Part shown: one piece after another, positions 9,588 through 19,400 of the stretch
Layout of the letters: each line of letters begins with the position of its first letter
Position numbering within the stretch: the stretch's first letter is position 1
Assembly: GCA_038496445.1 (NCBI GenBank)
Contig: JALMLS010000476.1
Span: forward strand, 1-22,441
From: Trichosphaerium sp. ATCC 40318
Taxonomy: Eukaryota > Discosea > Flabellinia > Trichosidae
Length of the DNA stretch: 22,441 nucleotides
Reading direction: 5' to 3'
Notes under the pieces: generated by a model
Seen by the model: the letters and a program-made list of their open reading frames with translations, nothing else
Databases searched by the model: none
What the model was told of the DNA's origin: nothing
Position numbers and translations under genes: made by a program

Positions 9588-10531
9588 TCAAATTAAGAAC
9601 AAGCACAAGATAGTGCCAATTACATAAATAATCAAAAAACCAACTGCTAGCATTAAAATGCAAACAAAATAACACCAACAATCCATAAGTATTGTGCGAT
9701 GATATTCTGCAATTAATTGACCGTTAATATCCCACTGTTTGCTCCATTCACATGTGCCATACCTGTTCATACACTTACACATCTAATTTGACCGTCACTG
9801 TACCATATCTTGTGCTCTCCATGCGGTTTACTTTTAATACAGCTATATTTTTTTTCTAATTGGCCATTTCTGTGCCATGCTTTATACTCTCCTTCCAGCT
9901 CCCCATCAACACGACAGTATTCCATGCGCAGCTGTCCATTATCATGCCACCCTTTGAACTCTCCTTCTTGTTTGCCTTTGATGTAATAACTGTGCATGGT
10001 TATTTTGCCATTATCATAAAAACACTTGTATTCTCCTTCAAGAAAACCATCTATGTAGTAACAATGCTGCTGTAAATGATCATTAAATTGATTCCACTCT
10101 TTGTATTCCCCATGAAGCACATCATGTTTGAAACTACACTCAGCCTAACGTATTTTAGTCACAAGAAATAAAGATCACGTGAACACAGGAAGTCAAAAAG
10201 GCAATATTATTTCGCAGCTGCGTTTATGGCCTTAAGTTGAGGTCATTGATGCTATCACTAGATTGGCGCTTGTAATTTTTTGCCATTTTACCTTACGATT
10301 GTAGTGGATAGAGTACTTATTTCGCTCACTGTCGTAGTAATACAAAATTTTGTTTTTTATCCACTTTCCATGTTTTTTTAGTTCATCGTCAAACCTTGTG
10401 GTTGTTGCCGTGTATTTTGATAGAAGAGGCCATTGTACATAAACTGCAAAGTCTAAATCAACTATATCAAGTTGTAGCTCAAGCGGAAGGTTCAACAGGT
10501 GACAATACTTTGATTTCAAAGCACTCATCAT
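9588..10531 (-). CDS. F-box-like / MORN-repeat protein with C-terminal membrane segment; frame shifted in the last repeat
   Basis: Exon 1 starts at 10531 (MMSALKSK) and carries an F-box-like start (LLNLPLELQLDIVDL). It ends at 10292 (AAG|GTAAAA) or 10259 (CTA|GTGATA); both are in phase with the acceptor before 10144. Exon 2 encodes five MORN-type repeats of 24-25 residues, pattern GEyK.Wh.NGQLr.eY, usual in membrane-associated scaffolds. After GQIRC the frame stops at about 9767. A second frame (offset by one base) continues with KQWDINGQLIAEY, one more repeat, then a hydrophobic segment (CILMLAVGFLIIYVIGTIL) to the stop at 9588. Either one base was lost, or a 41-nt intron (9803-9763, GTACAG...AACAG) bridges the frames in phase. 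F-box plus MORN is a layout I recall from Marseillevirus-type giant viruses. The function is inferred. Confidence 0.65.
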
Positions 10532-11225
10532 GATTTCTTATCCTTTGTGTGTACAGGTTTCAGATACTCTAACACGTGGGCAACTTATCTAGCGCTCACT
10601 AAAATAAGTCATATGCTGTATATAGTAAATACGTAGCATGGCATGTATTTGGATAAATTAGATCGTACGCTTACAAGCGTTGTAAACATGTGCAAATTAC
10701 TTTCAAAGAAAACTATACCAAAGTACAAAAAGGACGTGGTAGGAGACAGCAAACACTTGGAAGTAGACCTAACGGCAAGGAGAGTTTTCGGCAACTTTGA
10801 TGTACTCTTAAGGAATGCTCATCTTGCACAGCTACAGCTGTAACTTAAAAAACATGAGCGACTATAGTCACTAGCGTGGAATATGTCAAAAGTACTTCTG
10901 CATAGATAGTGCAAAAAAAAAACAACGCAACTACCTTAATCATCAGTTGTAGAACCCGAAGATAGCAGTTGAGGGCTCTTAGAAGCTTTGCAGTGCAGTA
11001 AAGCTCCTGGAGGCCAAGTCCAATGGCAGCCAAAGCTGAATCTTCACATCAAAGCCTTGAGCCAAGTTCGATGGCAGCCCACCTCAATGAGACTGATATT
11101 ACAGAATACACTGTGCACTAGACCTTGTAACCCAACTCTTACATCAAGTCAAGATGGATGTATTTTCAAGTATGTTGTGGATAATGAGTGAGACCCGTAA
11201 TTACTCAACGGACATTGTCACGTGC
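10532..11225. other. Intergenic region between two minus-strand genes
   Basis: A 66-codon plus-strand frame (10643-10843, starting MYLDKLDRTL and ending HLAQLQL) has tolerable composition but no domain, no splice-linked partner and no known relative. It could be a short gene at low confidence. A second frame (10988-11191, +) covers a duplicated 48-bp unit. The stretch 10532-10640, with CACGTG at 10573-10578, is probably the promoter of the F-box/MORN gene. Confidence 0.4.
11013..11079 (+). repeat. Direct repeat, 19-bp core at 48-bp spacing
   Basis: GCCAAGTCCAATGGCAGCC at 11013 recurs as GCCAAGTTCGATGGCAGCC at 11061, with 2 differences in 19 bases. The 48-bp period is a multiple of three, but neither strand offers a convincing protein. 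It may be a minimal minisatellite. Confidence 0.6.
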
Positions 11226-11231
11226 TTTATT
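11226..11231 (-). terminator. Poly(A) signal (AATAAA on minus strand) of the G-alpha/BTB gene
   Basis: TTTATT on the plus strand is AATAAA on the minus strand, 28 bases beyond the stop codon end at 11259. A CACGTG at 11219-11224 follows one base later. Confidence 0.55.
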
Positions 11232-11258
11232 GTTTATAATTGTAGAGTTACAGGTTGT

Positions 11259-14200
11259 TTAAAGACTTGTACTTGTGTTGTCGTTAATAATGGTAACTGT
11301 ATCTCTTAGCACAGGATGAAGTGTTCTCAAGTAAGCAACAACATCATCACGTGTTCCTTCATTTAAAACAAAATCATGTCCGTCACAAGCATGACGTACA
11401 AACCAATCATGACACATCATTTCTATAATCTCTCCTTCCATATGCATTGTGTATTCTAGTATCTGTAAAAAGACATCAAGGCATTCAACACCACATTGAT
11501 GTTTTACAAAGCCTGATAAAACATATCCTTTCATTCTTTCGATTTGGTACTTATCACTTAACTTGTAAAGCATCCATAGAGTATCTATATCGTTTAAGGG
11601 AATGCTGTCTTTGTATAGATAATCCAATAAAAGGTTGACGACACCGAGAGGTTCACCAATTTTGATGACATTAGCATTCTTATCTGTTGATTGATTTGAT
11701 ATTAGAATTTGTTCAAAGAACGGTATGCGTGCTACTAAGATAACCTAATACAATCAGTTATTATATTACAATACTACGAGCAATCACAGTATTGGCGCTA
11801 GATAAAAAGAAAACTCGGATAAGCAAACAAAACAAAGAAAAAAAAGTTGCAAAAAGAAACAATGTACCTTGTGACACTTCAGTTCGTTGTCATCACTAGT
11901 CTTTAGAATTAAATCCTTTGATTCTTCATGCTTGTATAGTCTCTTTAAAGATCTTTTGATACCCTTCGAATTGATAAAGTAGCATCCAGGTTTGGTGCTT
12001 TGGATTTCTTTTACGAGCTTATTCGTTTTTAGTGATTGTAACAGTTTTATAAATGAAGGTTCGTCATCGTATTGAACTGATTTGCCATAAATACAAGAAA
12101 TAAGACAATTGAACGCTCTAGAAGAATGGTCAAGCTTCAGGATGGAATCTTTTTCTCCAGCGTCTACAAACAGTTCAGGCACTTGGCTCTCCACGAATAC
12201 CTAAAAAAAAGTAAGTTACACAATTTCATATTTTGCTTTTTTCTTACCCTGCTGATCTTAAGCGATGACTCTTGGTTTAGTTCGAACTCAAAGTCATTAA
12301 GCACTTCATATTTATCTCCTCTGAGCCTACTAAACTCTGATGGAATGATAGTAGCATCACTTAAATCAGGAAACAAGTAAGACTTAAATGACTTTCCAAA
12401 TCGAGTTTCAGGCTTCCCTTTACTCTCCTCAGTCTCCTCTTTCAAAAATGTGAGTATTTACATAAAATTAGTACTAGTGAAGTACCTTCACGTCTTGTCT
12501 TATAAGCAATTTTCTCAATTATGCGAACCAAGGGAAAGTGCAAATCGAACTCTGTTAGCGTGCCGCATATGAACATTACATTGTATCTTCCTTTATTAAT
12601 AGTCTTTTTCAAATCTTCAATGATGTGTAAGACAATTTCATCAACATCAGAGGAACCTTCAATAAAAATAAGCAAACAAAGTTATAGGCATTGATTGAAC
12701 TGATATCGATCAAAAGAAAGAAAAAAATAGGAATATTCTTGTATTGAAGTCTAAGGGTCCACAATCAAATTAAATTCCTTTTTGTTTAATTTATGGGATC
12801 AATAAGGCATGTTTTTAACGTACCTTTGTAGTGTGGAAACATTTTTTGGAATTTAACGAAGTTCTCAGGCATTAACTTTTTGAGAAGATCATATTTTGAT
12901 AAAACTACAATGACGCTGGCATGTGCTAACCCTTTACTGCTAATTTGTTCTGAGAGTAAAATTTTTGCTTTTTCGTATGAATTTGTTTGTGAATCTTCAC
13001 ACAACAAGTACATGAAGCTTGAGAGTTAAAGACAAAACAAAAAAAGAAATTCCAATAAAAATACAAGTCACAACACGAAACAACTATGGATTAGTGTCTT
13101 GTCTATGCCTTACTTGAATTCAAAAAAGATACTCGGTTAGTGACACCACATGGCAAATATAATGTACATTTCCAAAGCAATGTAACCATTTTCTCCATTC
13201 ATTTCGATGACCTTAATAAATAAAAACTTAGACCAACTGCAAAAAATAACAAAAGTAGCATAAGCCTTCAACAATGCCACAGCTTATAATAAAAAACTCT
13301 AATTTTAATAAACAAATACTAAAAGAAAAGTATTATTGAGTACAAAGTAACACGTGATAAGCCTGAGCAACAAATACTTTTAAAACTAAAAAAGACGTAC
13401 CACCAACATCCAAAAGATTAAACTGTTGACCATTATGGCCTAGGTACTCTTTCTCTACAACCCCTGTTGTCCATATACGTACATTCATAATTTCAGGTAT
13501 TGTTACTTCCCATCCTTTAGTTCTTTTTGCAACAGCATTCAATAAACTTAAAAGAAAAAGTTTAGTAAGAAAGTTCATTTTGTATTCTATTATCAGCTTG
13601 TATATCAACGCACATAGATAAATTATGCATAGGGCTATTGTACACAAGAGATTCTTTAAATGCAGTACATTCATCCATGAAGTCTGAATTGACGAGCCTG
13701 TAAAAATACTATTAACTTCTTTCTCAGAAAATTCTTTTTTTCTTCCTTTACGTACTTTTTAACAGCATCAAAACAAGATTGCTCCGAGTCGAAATTATAA
13801 TTGCAATTACACTTAGGATCGTCTGGATCCGATAGACTCAAAATAAGGGATTGAGTGCTCTAGTTAATTAATTAAACCAAATCAAATACCAGATCTTTAG
13901 CAGTAAGCCGTGCCTTCTTGCAACGACTAAAATAAGGACTTCGTTTAAATTCCTGTAAGCAATACCATATATGATGTGTAATAGCGAAGTTGTAATCTCG
14001 TCGGGCTTCTACATCTTCTTGAAGCAATTGTACGCAAAAATGCTTAACAAACGTAGATTTGCCTATTTACGTGACTGAATAAGCTAATAAACGCTTTTAT
14101 TTCGTGCTAACCGCTGAATGCCGATCCTGGTGTTTATTAGTTTCAAATTAAATAACTGACGCTGTTTGATACGCCTACCAAGTACTAGAATCGTGATTTC

Positions 14201-14305
14201 GTCTATCTCTAGTTTTTTCGCTTCAATTGCAGCTTTTTTGATAGATTTCAGTTTGCTAGCCTTATCCAGCCTGTTTACCGCTTGCTTACATTTTTTGTTA
14301 CCCAT
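11259..14305 (-). CDS. G-protein alpha subunit fused to tandem BTB/POZ domains, 12 exons, 690 aa
   Basis: Exons (minus): 14305-14179, 14126-14112, 14062-13890, 13859-13756, 13697-13644, 13546-13401, 13211-13133, 13017-12824, 12656-12486, 12438-12248, 12200-11868, 11744-11259. They total 2073 nt with every junction in phase. Residues 1-354 are a G-alpha. MGNKKC suits N-myristoylation and palmitoylation. GSAFSGKST (43-51) is the P-loop. The helical domain is shortened and divergent. RIWTTGV (181-187) is switch I with Arg and Thr; DVGGHRNEWRKW is switch II; SKYD (273-276) is G4; ICGT (327-330) is G5. Residues about 380-490 are a divergent BTB (SDATI ... LISCIYGKSV). About 512-610 are a canonical BTB (KCHKVILVARIPFFEQIL, LLLDYLYKDSIPL), followed by a BACK-like helical tail. 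I infer a GTP-switched, membrane-bound Cullin3-type adaptor, analogous to RhoBTB. The G-alpha/BTB link crosses a 47-nt intron with no stop, start or poly(A) signal. The start at 14305 is chosen over an upstream ATG for the lipidation signal. Confidence 0.85.
14112..14126 (-). other. 15-nt microexon completing the G-alpha P-loop
   Basis: On the minus strand, GATCGGCATTCAGCG is bounded by CACCAG and GTTAGC. Exon 1 ends ...LVLG with one base of Gly and exon 3 begins with the last two bases of Gly, then KST. Joining exons 1 and 3 directly is in phase but gives LGKST, with no room for the nucleotide. Inserting this exon gives GSAFSGKST, a perfect GxxxxGKS/T loop, still in phase. Confidence 0.75.
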
Positions 14306-14884
14306 TTCTGACTTGTAAGCGTTAAAACTGAAATAATTAAGATCTAGCCAATCTGTTTCACTTAATTGCTTTCTTGAGGCGCTTGGACTGTAAGCTTTTG
14401 GAAAAAGCAAGAGTTGATTACATTTGTTTACATAAATATGGGCTTAAACTCATTATCCGCAACAAAAAAATTACTTGTAACATGTTTCATCAAAACTCAC
14501 TATTGACCACTAAAATGGCCTTAAAACGATGTTAATTACCTATCACAACCATGTAAAAGTGCAATAAGCGGAATAAACACCAATCTGATACCCTGCTTAA
14601 CAATAGCGTAAATACGCACAGTATATGATTTTTTAGCGCCTAATAAACGTAGAATACCGCTTACAGCAACGTTTACAAGAAACCGTTACAATAAGCTAAC
14701 ACAGCTTTGTTGGCAAATGCTAATTCATGGCGAACGCCTCACACTTACAACCATGATTGAGATGGTTGAAAATAGCGCGCTGAGAAATATGCATGGGAAA
14801 ATTGTATTACTTTAACTCTTTACACTGTAACAGCTTAAAAAGTGACTCCTTTCAAGCAACACCAGCAATGGCAATTTCGAAATT

Positions 14885-15789
14885 TGTGAACCGTCCGATT
14901 TGAGGCCGGCTTAACTGCCCGGTGAATGCAGCTTCTCTTCAGCATATCTTTTATTTTACACCTTTAGGTTATCTCTACACTCTCCAGAGCCCTTTACGCC
15001 CATGACGGGCCCAAAGCACTCCTGCGCACACAGTTTAATGCTATAGCTCTGTTTGACATACTAAAGTACTTTTAGTCACACTGCTGGCCTTTCTTTTGTA
15101 TTTCATTGGTAATCTGATTTAATTCTCTATTCTGCTTTTACACGCTAAAATCAACTACACTAACTCGATTTTACCTTTCTCACCGCTTTTTAGCAATAAA
15201 CTAACTTCCTAAAGGAACACCTCACTATTTCTACATTTACGGCCACTGAACATGCTTGTAACTCAAACATTATTAGCAGGTAATGAAACTAGATGTCAAT
15301 GAAGATAGCAAGGTCAGATTTTTGAAATAATTTTTTTTTTTTTTTTTTTTTTCCTTTTCGTATAATCACGTGCGCAATGAATATGTTTCCACAAGTGTAG
15401 ATAGCTTTGCTATGAGGAACATTTCTTTTTTAGCTGGGCTGGACCATTTCTATATGCACCTGAGCAATACAGTAATCAAACGGATAGCAACAAATTGTCC
15501 ATGAAAACGTTAACCTCAGAACCATAATCAAATTGCTGACCATTAATAGAACATACGCATATGCCGGACGACAAGGTTGGTTAAAAAAAAAAATGTGCAA
15601 AAGAATAGAAATTGTTTTATTTTCATCTGTACGATTGGTTCTGTTCCATGACATGATGTCCTCCTGTAACTTTCTGTACACGCATGTCAATCTGTAAGTC
15701 GTCTTCCATGTAAACCCCCTATATGTAATAAAGTAGGCGCTAGCACGCTGCCTCTTGTTCTAAAAAAAAAATGTGAACCGTTCCGATTT
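14885..15789 (+). repeat. Dispersed 17-18 bp motif, two copies
   Basis: TGTGAACCGTCCGATTT (14885-14901) and TGTGAACCGTTCCGATTT (15772-15789) differ by a single inserted T. The flanks are unrelated by eye. With only two copies and no coding role, this could be a shared regulatory site or the edge of an old element. Confidence 0.5.
15331..15352 (+). repeat. T22 homopolymer tract
   Basis: Twenty-two consecutive T residues, the longest homopolymer in the window, directly before CCTTTTCG. It could be a nucleosome-depleting tract or, read on the other strand, a poly(A) remnant of a retroposed sequence. No target-site duplication was seen. Confidence 0.8.
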
Positions 15790-16038
15790 CTGGTATTTTT
15801 TTAAACTCAAACGCACGCCCTTCCGTTAGACAAAAGTCTATGTGTAACTTTAATAATACGCAATATTGTTCAGTTGGATAAGCACTTTCACGAAGAACAA
15901 GCATAGTTCCAAAGAATACTATTAAAACATGTAGAACATCTGCTGTTTACTTGGTGCTGTCTTTATACTACGCTTTGAACAATGAAACATTTATTGTCCT
16001 GTTAACATTGCTCAAAAATCTTGCTTTGTGAACGCAAT

Positions 16039-16143
16039 GTTAATGCCAACCTTTTAAAACAATTTGCTGGAGTTCATACTATTCACCTTGATGACACTTC
16101 AGTAACAGATGAAAGTGGTTGGAGTGGATACTATTAACCTGGT
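16039..16143 (+). pseudogene. Fragment of an F-box/LRR gene
   Basis: It reads VNANLLKQFAGVHTIHLDDTSVTDE, closely matching DDNVIKKFAGVHTINV plus TSVTDE of the intact gene at 1020-1805. After GATGAA the frame is lost by a deletion. The next repeat resumes one frame over as VGVDTINL (about 16120-16143). No F-box, no start codon and no further repeats follow. It is 14 kb from its relative, so LRR-type genes have been copied around this locus and lost. Confidence 0.8.
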
Positions 16144-16487
16144 ATGATAATTCGAGATGTAAACAGACATCTTGGCACGTGACTTGCAATCCCGTTTCTG
16201 TTATTTGAAGTATAACTCAAAAAATTCTGATTTTTCAGATACTGGAGGCACTACACACTTGAAAGACTCTGGATTTCCTTACACGCACCTCCACACACGC
16301 TAGTACCATGCCTCACGCCCATCAATTTATCACGTGATGATTTCTCGTTAAAGTGTTTTTTTAAGCTAGTTGTCAACAAAACATGGGTATTGGCCTATTT
16401 GGCAAACATTTATTTATTAACACTCATCTTGTTGCCAAAGAAAAAAAAAAGGCGCTTTGTTCTTTTGTTGTTTTGGTTTTTTTTTTT

Positions 16488-19400
16488 TCAAAGTGTGCCG
16501 GAAGCCTCTTCTGGTGGTTGAAAAAGATGATGGGATGGCGGGTATGGATATGGCCATTCTTTGTAGTCTTTTCCAAATACGAATGTACGTAACCATTCAG
16601 ACTCAATTTCATCACCATACCTACACAGTAGTGTTAGTAGTTGAGGCAAAAAAAAAAGTTGTGGAACTTCTGAAAAAAAAATCAAAATGTTGTGTTTTCC
16701 CTTTGCTCTTTTCCTTACCTCTTATAGTTCTCTGGTAATTTACCATAGTATATTTCATCTCCCTTACCAATATATTTTGGATCAATATATACTTGACCAT
16801 CTATAACAAAAAACAATGATAAGCAATCAACAAACACAAATCGAAAGAAAAAAAGCGAAAAAAAAAAAAAAAGAAAACATTTCTTACCTTCCAAAGAGTC
16901 GACAGTCTTCGCCATATCATGCATCCTTTTTATCATATTCTGCTTAGATGGCTCCTGAGACTCAAACATGAACGCCTCCATTCCTCCAGTATGTTGATCA
17001 TGATATACTGGATGAGTTTTAGAAATATATTCTAAGAACGCTTCTTTGAAACTATCTAAATCATATTCTTCTTCAGTAAACTTTCCTTCTTGTATACCCA
17101 TCTCATAAAGTTCCTCAAGTTGTTCATCATCACACGTATCAAGATCACCCTTATAGTGCAAATACTCGAAAGGTGTTGAATCAAGACGATCACCAAGACT
17201 CTTAATAGCTCTATTCTCAAACCAAGGTGCAACAAAATCAGGAGGAGGTAGTTCACTCAAACCAAGACTTTTAAGATAAACATCTTCCTTAAACTTTTCT
17301 TGTCGTTTACGTGTCTCTTCATCTACAGGCTTATCCTGCTCTTCAGGGTTTATAGGAGCTTCCTCAACATACTTACGCATAAGTTCTGCTTGTTTATACA
17401 TTATATCTTCCTCTGTAAGACCTGTCTTATCGATATACCAAAAAGAATTAGGGTCATCATATTTAGCTTCCTCAGCTTCAATTAACTTTGGATCCACTGT
17501 ATCTTCTACCACTTTTTCTTTACGTGGAAAGTCTTCATAATAACGTGTTTCACCATAAGATGTTCCTTTAAATTGTCGGCTTGATTTCCATAGTTTTGGT
17601 CCGTCTACACGTGGGAATATATGGTATTTTTGTTCAATAGCTAAGAGGGAAAAAAGTGGTAAGTAAAAAAAAAATAAAAAACTGAAACTTTTTTTTGTTG
17701 TTGTTGTTTTTTCGTTTGTTGTTCACGTACGCATAGGGAAATGACCTTGTTGTCCGACAATCTTTGATTTATCATAATGCCAAAATTTGAATTTCTAATA
17801 TTTATGTATAAGTAAAATACAAGGATAGAGTAAAGAGCACAAGCACATTAACATTAAATGTAACAACGACAAGAAAAAAAAATTCTTCAGAAATCCCCAT
17901 CGTTTAAAATTGTAGTGCGCATATTATTATCATATTTACGCAATATTCATAAAGTATTTGCATTGGTGTAAAGTTGTTTAGCTCACTTTAGTGGAACCTC
18001 ACAAAAAGAACAAAACAAAAAAGAAAAAAAACAAGAAAAAAACAGGAATACATACCAACTTTGTGTTACTACTCCTAGCACTTCTACAGTATTGATTGAA
18101 ATCATACACAAATCTATAAAAGAAATAATTAGTATCTTCAAATAATAAAATAAGGCAATACGCGTTGCCTAGAACGACTAAAAAAACAGTATCCAAAAAA
18201 AAATAACTTACGTGTCAAAAAGATGTGTATACTCTTTAGCATCGTTTTTAGATAAACTAGTAATCATACCGGCTGGGCTGACCTTAGCTGGAGTAACTGT
18301 GAACAAGAAAGGCACCCATTTATCTTTTTCCTCTTCACTGACGCTCTAATAAACGTTAGACAAAATTCCGATTTCTTTTCTGTATTCTTTTCCAAATCAA
18401 AGAAAAAAACTGCTCTAGTGTACCCCAAACCAAATTTTTGCTTGAAACGTTATCTCATCTGGATAGTCCATTTGAAACGTTACTAATTAATATTGATTAA
18501 TACGGAAAAGAAGAAAATAATAAAGAAGAAATTCTTAAAAAACTCGAAGAAAAAAAACTTACCACAACCGTAACCCATTTCTTCTATAGATAATAAAGTT
18601 GATATCTTTTGTGGGTCCAAAATAGGACTCATTCCGCCTATAGTGAACTCACGGAATCTAGGCATTATTTGTACAAAGTCTTCTAATATATTAAACGCCA
18701 ATGGCGTTTTGAACTACAAAAACAAGTTGTTAGTGACAAGAATACTATTTCACAAATAAAAATTCTGTTCAAGTTGAGAACGTACTTCATGGTTTGCAAA
18801 TCCAAATATTTCACCAATATAACGATATACCACAAGAATACTTACAATAATTCCCCCTTAATTTAAAAAATTCAGCATAAACCCTCATGTACAAAAGAGC
18901 TTAAAGATTTTCGAAAATATTCAAAAATTTAAAAAAAAATTACCTATTGTTACAATTACCCAAGCAATACCCATCGCAGAACCACCACCGAGTGCAGGAA
19001 TCCTTACATTCTTTGTCATCCTTCTCATGAAAAAAGTTGGTGCCCATTTCGCACGGACAACAGCACTTCGTGCTAGAGCTCTATCACCATGAAAGAACCA
19101 ATCCGCAATTAATCCACGAAAATATAATTGAATATTCCTTTTTGTATTCTTGATAGGCTGAAAGACAAACCTACTGATTACACCTGGTTTTTTCTTCTTC
19201 TTCTTCTTCTTCTTAGGCATTTGACGTGCAGTTATAAGTTTAGGTTCAGGAAGTGAAAGAAGAGTTCTGACTCTTTGTTTTAAAGTTGGTGTATCCAAGT
19301 TTGCCAGAATACCTACTATCTTTTCTCTAGCCTCTATTGCCCAACTATCATTTGAATGAATTTGAGATGCATAGTATGTAAGTAGGTCATTTCTACTTCT

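Larger units (their letters stand above)
14306..16487. other. 2.2-kb region without an intact gene
   Basis: No spliced gene could be built on either strand. It holds an LRR gene fragment (16039-16143), a T22 tract (15331-15352), a repeated 17-18 bp motif (14885 and 15772), and CACGTG palindromes at 15367, 16176 and 16331. An 86-codon minus-strand frame (15430-15690) is interrupted-looking and unmatched. The frame upstream of the G-alpha ATG stays open to 14410 but lacks the features of a G-alpha N-terminus. The first bases left of it (14306-14500) are the likely promoter of the G-alpha/BTB gene. Confidence 0.5.

Noticed and set aside
12164-12445. Reading exon 12438-12248 on through its donor (ending KCLNCL)
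   Set aside because: The donor AGG|GTAAGA and acceptor TTTTTAG before 12200 restore the frame into VFVESQVPELF and the first BTB domain; the read-through frame stops shortly afterwards.
11259-14305. Two separate genes, a G-alpha and a BTB protein
   Set aside because: There is no stop, promoter-sized gap, poly(A) signal or initiator codon between exons 12486 and 12438, and the splice phases agree. Kept as the alternative to test, not as the model.
15430-15690. 86-codon minus-strand frame
   Set aside because: Composition and poly-lysine/phenylalanine interruption (A-run) look noncoding, and no neighbour exon joins in phase.
16383-16738. Plus-strand open frames overlapping the 3' end of the 18-exon gene
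   Set aside because: Antisense shadows of the real last exons, which encode YGDEIESEWLRTF and the C-terminus on the minus strand.
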